The notes beneath the pieces are model-generated. The model did not search any database. It was given only the letters and a program-made list of their open reading frames with translations, and was not told the DNA's origin. Of a DNA stretch of 64,000 nt, positions 11,606 through 23,041 are shown piece after piece; within the stretch, counting starts at the first letter, position 1; every line of letters begins with the position of its first letter. This stretch comes from Sipunculus nudus. Taxonomy: Eukaryota > Annelida > Sipuncula > Golfingiida > Sipunculidae. The DNA is taken from contig CM049313.1 in assembly GCA_026874595.1 (NCBI GenBank), positions 71,726,659-71,790,658 on the forward strand, given 5' to 3'. Made by a program: the position numbers and the translations under genes.

Positions 11606-12232
11606 TTATTTTCTGAATACAGTGGCAATGGCTGTGTGTGACAGTGTCTTATTAAACCGGTTATTTAGACCAGATAATCAGATTATAAAACAACGTGAAA
11701 TTCACGGTATGTATATATACCAGCTACCCAGCTAACATTCACTAGAAAGGTTCATCTTGATAATATCACCCTCAGAAAGATTGCTTTGTCGGAAATTTGA
11801 TATCAGATCAAACTGTTTTATTTTGCAAACATGATGATGTCATTCAATTTCGACCATTTGTTAACAGTATTACGGAACCTAATATAAACAGATCACGTAT
11901 GTGTGATGAACACAAAATTTTGTAATGGAGATCTTGCATGATTTTAGCAATGATATCAGGCTTTCTCAAAGTTTTTTTTTCACACTTAGCCCTAGGTGTT
12001 GTCCCCAACGCAACACCTGTTCTTTTGACAACTGTTCAAGTTGATCAAGGTCGGGATGGTCAACAAATGTCTCAGGTTTGAAATCTGCCATTTTAAGATG
12101 TCAAAACCATTAAAAAAACCACTGAGATAAATCCTGTAAACAAAGTACTGTAAACAATATATTATATTGAAAACAATGTATGATAAAACAATGTCCAGGT
12201 GAAGGCCTAATAAATTGTCAAAACTATTAAGC

Positions 12233-12250
12233 ATCCCGGACGAGCCCCCA
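12233..12250 (-). other. tRNA-Pro primer binding site of the LTR element, unit 2
   Basis: The minus strand reads TGGGGGCTCGTCCGGGAT, which is the complement expected for the 3' end of tRNA-Pro as used by several retroelements including gammaretroviruses. It lies 6 bp inside the LTR boundary. Confidence 0.85.
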
Positions 12251-12256
12251 ATTTTA

Positions 12257-13058
12257 TGTTACGGAACCTAATATAAACAGAACACGTATGCGTGATGAAC
12301 ACACAATTTTGTAATGGAGATTTAAAAAAAATCAGATTCTGTAACAGTAGGCAGCGTGAAATGTCTAGGGGAATGAATAAAGAAGTCAGTGGTTTTTTGT
12401 CAACAAATAACCATAATTTATTCTTAAAACAACCCAAACATTAAAATAAACTAAATCAATACAATTATACAGTAAAACAGCGGTATAACAACAAATCAAT
12501 ACAATAACACAGTAAAATACGCAAAGTGCACAGTACCTGGATACCACCACCGTCACAACGATAAGTTCTTTAAATGTATACTCTCGGAGAATGACAGTCC
12601 AGTGTAAACCTCTTGTAACGATCCAGAAGGTAAACGGAAGTCCAAAAGAAAGTCTATAATTGCCGCACTCGTCGGATAAGGTCCCAGAAACTGACACACA
12701 CGCTTCTGCGTCCGCTGGAAAACTTCTCTACTGCTCCCTCTCGGCTCTAAAACACAGCTCCTTTGTATACCTTTTCACCCAAAGCCGAGAAGCTTCTATC
12801 TCTAGAACATTCGAAGAAAGATACATTATACACGATTTGCACGCGTCATAGGAATCATCTAGAAAAACATCGCCATGCCTCTATACACACCATGGTGTAC
12901 ACGTGAGCTCGCCCCAAGCTAGCATGACAACAAGAGTTCAACCACTACGGATTAAACCGAAAATGTAACAAGCGGCCGAGAATTTAACAAGCGGTAACAA
13001 GAAAGTCCCACAACACGAGCCACGCCCGTGCCACACAATAAAAAGAGCACCTGTAACA
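12257..13058 (-). repeat. 5' LTR (802 bp) of the element, unit 2
   Basis: Starts TGTTAC and ends GTAACA on the minus strand. It carries an AATAAA (12418-12423 on the plus strand as TTTATT), as expected of an R/U5 poly(A) signal. Its last 65 bp are repeated at 11868-11932 with a few mismatches. Confidence 0.8.
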
Positions 13059-14838
13059 ACAGATGGCAGCACCAGCGATGATAACCGCAGTTCAGGATGT
13101 CCATCAGCATCATTAACAGCCGGTACATCGAGGAACATCTGTAAAACGTCCGAACTCTCTTCAGACAGCTCCCCAGGAAGTGACGCCGGCCTCTCCTCTC
13201 CCACTACGCCTTCCCCGACACGGTGGTACAACACCGAGACCAAGCCTTCTTTGTCGTACATCGCTCTCATATCCATGGCCATCTTGGATTCACCAGAGAA
13301 GAAACTTTAACTTGGAGACATTTATCAATATATCATGGACAAATTCGTGTACTACCGCAATGCATGTGAAAAGGCGTGGAGAAACAGTATCCGCCATAAC
13401 CTGTCCCTGAACGAATGTTTTGTTCAGAACGGACGAGCTGGTAAAGGTAAGCGGAACTACTGGTCCATCCATCCCGCCTGTGTGGAAGATTTTAGGAACG
13501 GTGATTACAGGAGGAAACAGGCCAGTAGGAGAGCCGGTCGCGGACAGCGTGACAGTGACGTCAGTGGGATGCCGTCAGTGTACCGTAATAATTTGACGTA
13601 TGTCCCTATGAGCTCTGTACCCACGGGATATCGTCACCACCACCCATACGCCCCTCAGCTGTACTCGCCGTCGCAGTATGCTCAGCCCGCTTACTCAAGG
13701 ATGGACCTGCTGTCGCCGACTGTTCCTGAGAGTTTTCAGACATGTACGTACAGTCCCACGTCGTACCGCTCACCGCTTGAGACATCGAGTTACGCCAGTG
13801 CTCAGTTATGCTCCTTACAATTTTAGCCCGATAAGTATGCCATGATCTCTGTCACCTCCACAGTCACCTTATAATTACGTCATCAACAACCACATCACGT
13901 CACCAAACCAAGCCAGTGTGATTGCTATACGATGAAATCCGATGGGGATCCATGATTTCAGAGACACCTCCTTAGTTTGTCTGTATATATATACAGGTAG
14001 TCATGGAATTTGTAGCTTCACGCTACTGAGACAGACCCATGCTTTATCATCTATCACAATGTGTATAATCTAAATCATCTTTCATGTGATCCTCACACCT
14101 GACCCTCCTGCTATTAACATATAATATTTGTCTTTTTTTTATTTTCTTACGGAATCACACGTGACATGATACCGGATATTTTTGTAGAATAAAATTTTCT
14201 TGATTATCATTCTGTGCATTATGTGTTTAATCATGGTTACTCGACTTTTCCAAAACATGAAGTTTCATGAATATGTTTCCATCGGCGGGAAGAGGAAATG
14301 GTTAGGAGAAACGTAATTTATATAAGTTTACCCATCCTTCCAAATTTAAAACAGTTTTAAAGACGGTTTGAACGCGTATCAGATGAGCAATAAAGCCAAC
14401 CCCCCCTAAAAAATTATTAAATAAAATTAATAAATAAACATATATAAACGTATAGAAATAAACCCTTAAAAGCATCTCTACCTTACTGTGCTCTATTAAA
14501 ACCAAAATCTTTACATCCGCCTGATTAAAAGAGGTTTAAGCTACGGCCTAATAACCTCTGGACAAAACTGATATTCTTACACACTGTCTACTCACCTGAT
14601 TCAACAAAACGTTAACATATTTTAGATTTTTTAAGGTTTGGAAGGAACTGCTGCACTGGACTAGTATATGCTCTTTGCTTTGAAAAAAGGGACGCTACAC
14701 ATATTGAAAAATTACTTTAAAATTATATCACCACAGTCAATTGTTCAGCTGTCGTGTCACATGCAATAGTGGTTGGCAGGGTATCCATGACGTCATTTGT
14801 TCGTCGCTCCTGAACAGTTAGGGAGACCTGTTTCTTGG

Positions 14839-14862
14839 ACAGTATAAATATTTTTATACTGT
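14839..14862. other. Perfect TATA-rich hairpin, units 2-4 only
   Basis: ACAGTATAAA-TATT-TTTATACTGT is a perfect 10-bp stem with a 4-nt loop. Unit 1 has unrelated sequence at this point (near 3415). It was probably gained in the founder of units 2-4. Confidence 0.5.
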
Positions 14863-17043
14863 GCTCGGAGCGTGCGGGGCATATATCTCGGAAATAGTTC
14901 TTATTTTTGCTATTTCTGTAACCAGAGGTAAAGTTTTATTTATTTTTTTACTAATTATCACGTTAACTGGTTAGTCTGTTAGCAAGTTATAAACGGAATT
15001 TGTTGAAATTTTTTAGGCATTGTGGATAGTAAGCGTGAGACTCTAGAAATAGTTATTACATTGAACCACCATCATAGGTTTTTTTTTTCATTCAAAACAA
15101 TATATACGATTCTGACATACGGCTATTTCTTTTTTCCGGTCTTAGCGGTTCAAAGGTATTAAGGAATGGCTTTGTTCAAGAGCTCACTTGTAAAACGGCT
15201 AAATGAATCGTGACACTGGCTAATTAGAAACACCGGAAAGATTCTTTAGAATTCCTGCACATCTATTTTATATTTCAAACTCAAACCAAACACTATTTCT
15301 TTTCCAGTAAGTCTGTGGCCCCTATGATTATTATAGACCCTGCTTCATCAACTCGCTCTGCCGTCTATTTCATTAACAATGAACACGACTGTACGTGTTT
15401 GGGCCGAAATTATAAGCGTTAATCAAAACAATGAACCATATGTACACTAGAAATCTGTATTCCAAGGAATGTAAATATCCGCAATGTGGGCGGGCCTCTA
15501 TTGTGGGTCCCTAATGTGCTCCCAACCCGTGTCAGCATTCCCTTATAGGCCCATATTCTCAGGAACATTTGTACATAAGTGACGGTATATTTCTGTTTAT
15601 TCTGAAGTGGACGATGGTCCTTAATCCGGATCATGTGAGGGATCCATACCAAAATGAAATCGATTCTTCCCTGGCCGTTTCCCGAAATGGCCTTTAACAA
15701 TTTCATGAGATTCCGTCCATGACTGCGTGAAGTATGTCGTGAAGAGACACCCAAACACATACGAACATAGATGAATTAAAGCATACCCTCCTGACGGCCT
15801 ATGTCATTTTTTTAATTTGGTCGGCTTCATTTGCATTGGGGTTCCATGGGAGAAGCCAAATTTTAGATTATCTGGGTAGACGGCTACTCACCTGGGAACT
15901 GAGAGCACATTTTAAAAAACGCTGTGCAAACATTGAAATCCCCGTGCTGAAATTCATACTTTGAAATTGCTGGTGTGCATATTTCGTATTGCAGAGAACC
16001 ACTGAAAACTCTCACTCCAGATTTCTGGGCATTCGACTTTGACTGAAAAGGTTGGAAGGCCTGCGTTATTCGTAGTAGGTTGAATCGTGCTTGCATTCAT
16101 TTTTATTTTGGCCCATCTTCCCTGGTTCATTCGTGCACAAGTGACGGTACATTTGTGAATAATCCTTCATAACGCTCTTGAATCCAGAAAAGGTGATGGA
16201 TCCACACCAACAAAGAAATCTGACCATTTTTTACTTGGTCCATTCCCGAAATAACCCACGAAATTTCACGAGATTCCGTTTATGATTGCGTGAGCTATGT
16301 TTTAAAAAAGCACACACTCAAGCAAACACGGGAAGGGAATGAACGCATACCCTCAAAGGCTGTTCACGCCCCGTCTGAACAAAAAACAAATGCAACACTA
16401 ACAGGATATAGGTTTACAAGGTTTATTTGGTCAGTTTATGAATGTCTTCCTTGTCATGGCTGCAGTTTGATCTAAAAAACAACAGATGTGTTTTCAGAGG
16501 AAGTGTACATGGGTCATTTGGTCGAATTCATATAGACGCAGGAACGACCTGATGGATCAAGATATCCGAAAGCGTAGTTGTCACAGTCTTTATATTAAGA
16601 AAATGACCGAACACCTGAAGTTTAATCACAGTCCAGGTTAAGAAACTGAGAGTATGTTTGTCATTTGATATTTCATAAAAAATATGTCAGAAAAGTCCCA
16701 TACCACAGTACAATTACAGGTTCGTTTTATTTATATCTAAGTGTTTATATCATGAGGGGACCTTCAAAATTAATCCTTGCACATTCAACAAGAAATCTTG
16801 CGGCAAGTAAAATTAACCTGAATTTTCAAATTGCTTTTTGCAACCAGTGACCTTTCAACTTCTGCATATATGCAACCAACCACCTATTTATTGACAGCGT
16901 ACAGATAATCAAACTCGCATGTCCATCACAAAGGCGTTATTGGAATACTTCATTGCAGCCATTAATACGCAAAGAATGTCGGAAATCACTTAAATTCTAT
17001 AGACACTGTAAGTGAAAAGCTGACTATAAGTATATAGCCCTGC

Positions 17044-17147
17044 CAGGGCTTTAGTATTTGCGTTTACTTATAAAATGCTTACAATAAAACGTGATTCCAT
17101 GTACCGATAGACTTAACACAGTGCCAGCTCTTATCACTAAAGCCCTG
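17044..17147. mobile_element. 104-bp MITE-like repeat, unit 2
   Basis: Same ends and length as the unit 1 copy at 7071-7174. Confidence 0.5.
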
Positions 17148-18218
17148 TAAAGTCCGTAGGGTGAATCGCTGATATTTGCATATCAAGGCGTCACAAGGCT
17201 CTTTGGGGACCTGACGATTCCCCCGTATTTCCATATCAGGCCGTCACGCCTCATGTGAGTGGCATCGTTGCTATGAGAACGTCAACAGCGGTCCCAAAGC
17301 TCGACTCGTTTGGTAACATTCGCACTGAAATCACGTGTTCAGGTAGTCCACACATGAATCTTCGTGTTCTATGATATATCTCTGCTGAACGAATTTTACG
17401 GGCCATGGGCCAAATGTAAGTACACACTGTCGCAACAATTTTGTACCGACAGGTCCAGTAAAATTCCTTCTGCTTAGATGACAAGAGTAGCTGGCAGCAT
17501 TTGTCTGAACCCGTGTATTAACTGTCAAATTGCGAATCGCGAATCGTGATCGTTTCAGTCAGCCGGTACATATTGACTGCGCTCGTCGCGTGGTTCACCT
17601 GAATATCTCGCGCTGATTGGCTGAGCCAGAGTTTGGCCTACATTATGTTTAAACAGGCCAAGTTTCAAGACTGCTGGTCCGATAAACGTTAACACTGAGG
17701 CTGAGGGTTATAGTGTTTTGTAAAGTCTCGCCGAATTCAATTTAAGCGACGGCCTAAAATTATTAAGACAGATTAAGTGGGAATATTTGTAATAAATGGG
17801 AAGCCCGGAATAAGCGATTACTGAATGAACCATGTTGGTTTTGAAAATGATTCTGGGAAAGACCACTGCTGACGTCACTGGAAAAGACCTTAGTTCAGCG
17901 AGGCGGTGATTTGTGACGCTGACCGTCCGGGAACCGGCAAGACTACCAGTCCATGAAATCAGAGGGTCAGATAGTGGCAAATTAGTTATATGAGTTGCCG
18001 CAAGATGGCGGTACCGATATTAAATGCGACACAACGCATGAACGTTTGATTTCTCTGTCAGAAGCAACAATGAAGTAAACACTATTTCATGGACTGGGCC
18101 AGTCTAATAAGTACAGTAATTCCCCATTGTGTGGCATCACTAACGCCATGTCATATAAAATAACACTGGGTCTGGGTGAAATTAAATAAAACATGCCACT
18201 AAATGAGAGATATATACG

Positions 18219-18224
18219 TTTATT
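18219..18224 (-). promoter_or_regulatory. Candidate poly(A) signal of the unit 2 minus foxQ2
   Basis: AATAAA on the minus strand, about 390 bp past the stop codon. Confidence 0.45.
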
Positions 18225-18613
18225 TAAATGTATAACAGTATATAATATGTGACATCAGCGTAACACATTAGTTTTAACAGACATACAAACAGTCCATATA
18301 TTTACATGACTATATACAGGTGATTGTTATACAATGTTAAAGTGTTATCACTGTAGGATTTAAATGTACAATATATATACAGTATGTACATAATTGAGTA
18401 GATAGGTTTCCTAAAGTAACGAAAACATATATAGATAAATGCGATTTGATACAACAGATGCATGTCGGATGAGCAAACATGGTACCGAACACAATGGGTG
18501 ACTTCCTTGAATGAAATGAAATGTATGTGAAATAAAGACAAAAAAATCAAGGATGTATCACCGCGATAGAGCTTTACTGACGGACCATTAATATCCTGAA
18601 AATAGTTTCCTTT

Positions 18614-19513
18614 TCACATCATTGATATCGCTCCCTTTGGTGACATATGATGACTGTTGATGACGTAAGGTGACTGTACAGGTGACAGAGACGGCATAGT
18701 TATCGGGCTAAAACTGTAAGGAGTATAACTGACGTAGGTACCGGGGTAACTCGATGTCTCAAGTGGTGAGCTGTACGACGTGGGACTGTACGTACAAGTC
18801 TGGAAACCCTCAGGAACAGACGGCGACAACAGGTCCATCCTTGTGTGAGCGGGCTGAGCATACTGCGGCGACGAGTACAGCTGAGGGGCGTACGGATGGT
18901 GATGACGATATCCCGTGGTAACAGAGCTCATAGGGACATACGTCAGATTGTTACGGTACACTGACGGCATCCCACTGACGTCACTGTCACGCTGTCCACG
19001 ACGAGCTCTCCTTCTGGCCTGTCTTCTCCTGTAATCTCCGTTCCTGAAATCTTCTACACAAGCGGGATGGATGGACCAGTAGTTCCCCTTACCGTTACCA
19101 GCTCGTCCGTTCTTAATAAAACACTCATTCAGTGACAGGTTATGGCGGATGCTGTTTCTCCACGCCTTTTCACTTGTATTGCGGTAGAACACAAATTTGT
19201 CCATGATATATTGATAAATCTCTCCAAGTAAAAGTTTCTTCTCTGGTGAATCCAAGATGGCCATGGAAATGAGAGCGATGTACGACAAAGCAGGCTTGGT
19301 CTCGGAGTTGAACCATCGTGTCGGGGAAGGCGTAGTTGGAGATTGGAGACCGTCGTCACTTCCTGGAGAGCTGTCTGAAGAGAAGTCGGAAATTCCAGAG
19401 GAATTCCCAGATTTATTAACTGTTAATGATACCTTTGGAGATATAAAGCTGCGGTCATCTTCTCTGGTGCTGCCATCTGTTAACAAGTGGTCGTACTCGA
19501 ATGACATTATCAC
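18614..19513 (-). CDS. foxQ2: FoxQ2-type forkhead transcription factor, unit 2 minus copy (299 aa)
   Basis: Intact single exon with EH1-like motif (residues 4-12), Ser-rich linker, forkhead domain (about 73-165), basic run and Tyr/Ser/Pro-rich tail. Recognition helix 3 is canonical ([15 protein letters not shown]). It differs from the unit 1 paralogue by Asn125 and by a conventional TPSPTRW linker, and from units 3-4 by Ser231 in LLSPSVPEG. It is the least altered of the four array copies and a good reference. It is expected to be a nuclear sequence-specific regulator, probably a repressor through EH1. In other animals FoxQ2 acts in anterior/apical patterning, but the role of array copies is unknown. 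Confidence 0.92.
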   Translation of the reverse strand: MIMSFEYDHLLTDGSTREDDRSFISPKVSLTVNKSGNSSGISDFSSDSSPGSDDGLQSPTTPSPTRWFNSETKPALSYIALISMAILDSPEKKLLLGEIYQYIMDKFVFYRNTSEKAWRNSIRHNLSLNECFIKNGRAGNGKGNYWSIHPACVEDFRNGDYRRRQARRRARRGQRDSDVSGMPSVYRNNLTYVPMSSVTTGYRHHHPYAPQLYSSPQYAQPAHTRMDLLSPSVPEGFQTCTYSPTSYSSPLETSSYPGTYVSYTPYSFSPITMPSLSPVQSPYVINSHHMSPKGAISMM

Positions 19514-19768
19514 ATTATCACGTGTTGTTAGATCCTGTCAGAGGTAATAAAAATGTAAATTCTTGGATATCTAAATTATTTTTTTTTTAGGATTCTCCTA
19601 AATTCCCTTGGATACTTGAGATTCAAAGCAACAGTGATGGTCATCCTGGAAATCTTCATCTTTTAATTCACATCTAACTGAGTAGTGAGCAATAATCATT
19701 CGAGGTACATGGCCCTTACACTAACGACACGGTACTCAAACACTGCCAAGATACTCACCAACTACCTT

Positions 19769-19821
19769 GATAATCGTTCTGGTCCAGTGACAACCGAGCA
19801 TTCATCAGACGTCACCAGGGG
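19769..19821 (-). promoter_or_regulatory. Conserved foxQ2 upstream module, unit 2 minus copy
   Basis: Carries TGACGTCTGATGAA and GTTGTCACTGG on the minus strand, as in unit 1. Confidence 0.65.
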
Positions 19822-21532
19822 GTGATTTGTCACGCGCGGTTGACTCCCAAAGTCCACCGAAACAGCTCGCGTAATTCAGTCATTAATTCGATTTTTTTTT
19901 ACTTAGAAAGTTAGTTTGAAAATTATCAAATTCATATATTTTAATGGATATGATTTAACTTGTATTTATTTTGTCCACTCTTTCAGTTATAGTATTTGGG
20001 CGGGGGCTGCGTTGGTTGGGATGTGGGGCCCGGGCTTCGCTCGAGTGGTAACAGACGCGTCTCTCTCCCCTGGCTACTTGTGTTTGATTTGCGGTGTGGT
20101 AATAAGAACGGATAGTTGTGGCCCATCCAAGATCGAATCTCCGGCCCTATAGAATACCGAACGCCACCATCTGTACCTAATATTTGTTATTTTGACTATT
20201 TGTACAGTTAAAAAATAGAGTTAAAATTTTGTGAGTTGTCAAGGATTGGTAAATTTTCCATGTCTTTATGCCTCGGTCAAAAAATTTGATAAAGTTCTAT
20301 ATTTTCTGAAATGACTGTCTGTCTGTTCGCCTGCCTATTTCCCATTTGTCAATCTGTCTGTAAGCTTGTCATTCTCTGCCATTGTTGGATTTATTTTATA
20401 TTTAAAGTGATTTTTTTAGGAACGAATTGATGATTTTATTGCAGAGGTGATCAAAATTAAAAATGCGAATTTCATTTCAATATCCTCTTGCTGTACGTCT
20501 TTCTGCTTGTTTTATTTGAAGAATACTCATAAAGCGCTGCTTTGCTTTCAAGGTAAACACTTTACACAGATGTATCTTTAAGTAAAATGAATGTTTAATA
20601 TTATTGAATTACTGTGGGGGAGAATAGAAGGATGATGGATGAATGCGCTCAACGGGCCCTTCCAAGAAGTGATTCCAAGTGTGTTCTGAGAGGGACAATT
20701 TTCATATATCTCAATAAATCTAAAATTTTAACGCAAAGGGGCTATCCAAGCAATTAAGCCAGTGTATCCAATTTGTCGCATTGAAAATCCGGTCGTTTTC
20801 CAACTCCTGGTCTCCCAAAATTCGAGCGGATCTGTCCGAAGGCAAGAACAAGTAATTCATGCGTATATTATACTAAACATACATTACAGCCCCCTGTCCA
20901 GGAAATTCACGTCATCGGGTCATCGAGTAGGGTGTTACTATTTTTTCTGATAGTAATCTTTACAAGTATTTTAAATTTTTAAGGTAAACCGGAAGCGATT
21001 GGCAGACAGGAGGTTTAGATTAAGAGGTGCATCGTCTTCCGATTACAATATAATAGTTTTTATGTGATATTCTGAAATTAAAGAGTGCTTCATCTGGCTC
21101 ATTTAACTAAGCATTAGATAAACAATAATTGGCCATACAGAGGAAAGACTGTTTTGAACAGGCTAGTCATTTAATTTTATCTGCAAGACAAACATTTTAA
21201 TTCTCAATTTTCTGATTGTGACACCAGCCGTTCCTTTGCATATAGTGTGTGTACACAACCACGCTTTTCCTTTGACGAGTTAATACAACCTGAATTCAAT
21301 TCACCAAAGCCGTCTGTTGGGAAATGGATTATATACACGTATACTACGAGTTATTTCTTCAAATAGTGTTTTATCCTCTTTTAGAACATGTTTTATTATC
21401 TCAACAAATACAACATGTAAAGAAGATACTAAAATGCCCTGATCAGCTCGCCGAGCGATCGTTTGTTTCTTCACGCTAGACTGAGCTCGGCGTTACTCGG
21501 CAGTCCTCGGAGTCGATCGACCGTGACGTTGC

Positions 21533-21589
21533 GCACCCTGTTGACGCTTGATGAAAACTCAGTTGTCACTGGGCCGATACATTAATCAT
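21533..21589 (+). promoter_or_regulatory. Conserved foxQ2 upstream module, unit 3 plus copy
   Basis: Here the core has TTGATGAA, closer to the minus-copy version than the TTGACGAA of unit 2. A TATAAAA box follows at 21667-21673. Confidence 0.65.
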
Positions 21590-21850
21590 CATTTTCTGAA
21601 TACTATGGCAGTGGCTGAGTGTCTCGGGGTCATGATAAACCGGTAATTTAGACCAGAAAACCAGATTATAAAACAACGTGAAATACACGGTATGTATATA
21701 TACCAGCTACCCAGCTTACATTTACTAGAAAGGTTCATCTTGACAATATCACTCTTAGAAAGATTGCTTTGTCCGAAATTTGATATCAGATCAAACTGTT
21801 TTATTTTGCAAACATGATGATGTCATTCGAGTTCGACCATTTGTTAACAG

Positions 21851-23041
21851 TGTTACGGAACCTAATATAAACAGATCACGTATGCGTGATGAACACAAAA
21901 TTTTGTAATGGAGATCTTGCATGATTTTAGCAATGATATCAGGCTTTCTCAAAGTTTTTTTTTTCACACATAGCCCTAGGTGTTGTCCCCAACGCAACAA
22001 CTGTTCTTTTGACAACTGTTCAAGTTGATCAAGGTCGGGATGTCAACAAATGTCTCAGGTTTGAAATCGGCCATTTTAAGATGTCAAAACCATTAAAAAA
22101 ACCACTGAGATAAATCCTGTAAACAATGTACTGTAAACAATATATAATATTGAAAACAATGTATGATAAAACAATGTCTAGGTGAAGGCCTAATAAATTG
22201 TCAAAACTATTAAGCATCCCGGACGAGCCCCCAATTTTATGTTACGGAACCTAATATAAACAGAACACGTATGCGTGATGAACACACAATTTTGTAATGG
22301 AGATTTTTAAAAAATCAGATTCTGTAACAGTAGGCAGCGTGAAATGTCTAGGGGAATGAATAAAGAAGTCAGTGGTTTTTTGTCAACAAATAACCATAAT
22401 TTATTCTTAAAACAACCCTAACATTACAATAAACTAAATCAATACAATTATACAGTAAAACAGCGGTATAACAACAAATCAATACAATAACACAGTAAAA
22501 TACACAAAGTGCACAGTACCTTGATACCACCACCGTCACAACGATAAGTTCTTTAAATGTATACTCTCGGAGAATGACAGTCCAGTGTAAACTTCTTGTA
22601 ACGATCCAGAAGGTAAACGGAAGTCCAAAAGAAAGTCTATAATTGCCGCACTCGTCGGATAAGGTCCCAGAAACTGACACACACGCTTCTGCGTCCGCTG
22701 GAAAACTTCTCTGCTGCTCCCTCTCGGCTCTAAAACACAGCTCCTTTGTATACCTTTTCACCCAAAGCCGAGAAGCTTCTATCTCTAGAACATTCGAAGA
22801 AAGATACATTATACACGGTTAGCACGCGTCATAGGAATCATCTAGAAAAACATCGCCGTGCCTCTATACACACCATGGTGTACACGTGAGCTCGCCCCAA
22901 GCTAGCATGACAACAAGAGTTCAACCACTACGGATTAAACCAAGAATGTAACAAGCGGCCGAGAATGTAACAAGCGGTAACAAGAAAGTCTCACAACACG
23001 AGCCACGCCCGTGCCACACAATAAAAAGAGCACCTGTAACA
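21851..23041 (-). mobile_element. Internally deleted LTR retrotransposon, unit 3
   Basis: 1191 bp with 5' LTR 22240-23041, tRNA-Pro primer site 22216-22233 (perfect), gag start, and 65-bp 3' LTR end at 21851-21915. The terminal bases are the undamaged TGTTAC and GTAACA, with the ACAG duplication on both sides. The outer and inner LTR ends differ at about two of 65 positions. Confidence 0.88.
21916..22074 (-). pseudogene. gag N-terminal fragment of the LTR element, unit 3
   Basis: The presumed start is at 22074. A 1-nt loss near 22041 breaks the frame, after which a stretch reads SKEQLLRWGQHLGL, then KKKTLRKPDIIAKIMQDL, and runs into the 3' LTR remnant. The Leu/Lys pattern resembles a SAP-type helix-loop-helix, a fold found at the N-terminus of some retrotransposon Gag proteins. 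In unit 2 one A less in the A-run gives an immediate stop. It is only a fragment with no major homology region or zinc knuckle. Confidence 0.55.

Larger units (their letters stand above)
2085..11830. repeat. Tandem unit 1 of the foxQ2 inverted-pair array
   Basis: Phased from plus-copy ATG to plus-copy ATG. It contains a dead plus copy, a 5.7 kb spacer, an intact minus copy and a head-to-head spacer. Right of about 2945 it is near-identical to units 2-4, while left of that point it is clearly more diverged. The length (9746) differs from unit 2 (9983) by a 1464 bp hAT-like insertion here, the 1191 bp LTR element missing here, and a loss of about 0.5 kb at 2940; these events account for the difference. 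Confidence 0.85.
9538..11830. other. Head-to-head promoter spacer between units 1 and 2
   Basis: 2293 bp of non-coding DNA separate the divergent starts at 9537 (minus) and 11831 (plus). A copy of the conserved module lies near each end, pointing outward. Just upstream of the plus-side module (11461-11545) is a GC-rich, GAGCTCGG-containing stretch that also appears in diverged form in other spacers. The ORFs inside show no protein similarity that I recognise. Confidence 0.75.
11868..13058 (-). mobile_element. Internally deleted LTR retrotransposon inside the foxQ2 coding region, unit 2
   Basis: This element is read on the minus strand. It begins with an 802-bp 5' LTR (13058 down to 12257, TG...CA type, ends TGTTAC and GTAACA). 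Then comes a primer binding site matching the 3' end of tRNA-Pro (12250-12233), about 0.3 kb of leader and gag start, and only the last 65 bp of the 3' LTR (11932-11868). It is flanked by a 4-bp target duplication ACAG (11864-11867 and 13059-13062); intact foxQ2 genes show the uninterrupted TTAACAGATGG site. The missing part runs from early gag into the 3' LTR, so the element cannot move by itself. The gag-like start at 12091 reads MADFKPETFVDHPDLDQ and contains a SAP-like segment. In this copy the outermost base pair is mutated (TATTAC for TGTTAC at 11868). LTR class is clear; the family (Gypsy-like most likely) is inference. Confidence 0.88.
11831..13935 (+). pseudogene. foxQ2: foxQ2 pseudogene, unit 2 plus copy, split by an LTR element
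   Basis: The ATG and the EH1-like start SFNFDHLLT are followed within codon 12-13 by a 1191 bp retroelement (11868-13058). The coding sequence resumes at 13059 with TDGSTS and a Ser-rich linker. A TAA at 13308-13310 replaces Leu in the KKLLLGE segment of the forkhead domain. A 5-nt loss near 13800 shifts the frame and gives a TAG at 13824-13826, before the expected end near 13935. Between the breaks the forkhead sequence is well kept, with recognition helix 3 intact ([15 protein letters not shown]), although the wing is altered (GKGKRNYW for GNGKGNYW). An open frame of 163 codons starts at 13335 (MDKFVYY) and lacks forkhead helix 1; it is probably a remnant. The same three lesions occur in units 3 and 4. 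AATAAA at 14188-14193 is a candidate old poly(A) signal. Confidence 0.9.
13936..18613. other. Tail-to-tail spacer of unit 2
   Basis: Non-coding. It contains a perfect 24-bp hairpin (14839-14862), the empty site of the hAT-like insertion (about 15436), a 104-bp MITE-like repeat (17044-17147) and octamer repeats near 17173-17245. The end near 18219-18613 should be the 3' UTR of the minus gene. Confidence 0.7.
11831..21813. repeat. Tandem unit 2 of the foxQ2 array
   Basis: 9983 bp from plus-copy ATG to plus-copy ATG, near-identical to units 3 and 4 including the shared LTR insertion, which makes these three a recent amplification from one founder. Confidence 0.9.
19514..21813. other. Head-to-head promoter spacer between units 2 and 3
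   Basis: 2300 bp, non-coding, near-identical to 9538-11830. It differs near its right end (about 21300-21640), where it resembles unit 4 and unit 1 rather than unit 2. Confidence 0.75.

Noticed and set aside
12938-13282. 114-codon ORF antisense to the foxQ2 5' region and LTR junction (also 22921-23265 and 32897-33241)
   Set aside because: Its C-terminal half lies in the LTR and its N-terminal half is antisense to FoxQ2, so it is a shadow frame.
13180-13410. 76-codon ORFs overlapping the forkhead coding region in another frame (also at 9153-9434, 19129-19359, 53675-53905 and elsewhere)
   Set aside because: They recur only because the forkhead sequence itself is conserved; the FoxQ2 frame explains them.
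15419-15760. Recurring small ORFs in the tail-to-tail spacers (for example 113, 90, 82, 77 and 70 codons)
   Set aside because: Several differ in length or frame between units, none has a recognisable domain, and their recurrence follows from duplication of the DNA.
22369-22809. 146-codon ORF inside the LTR of units 3 and 4
   Set aside because: It lies wholly in the LTR, is broken in unit 2 and has a low-complexity hydrophobic C-terminus; most likely fortuitous.
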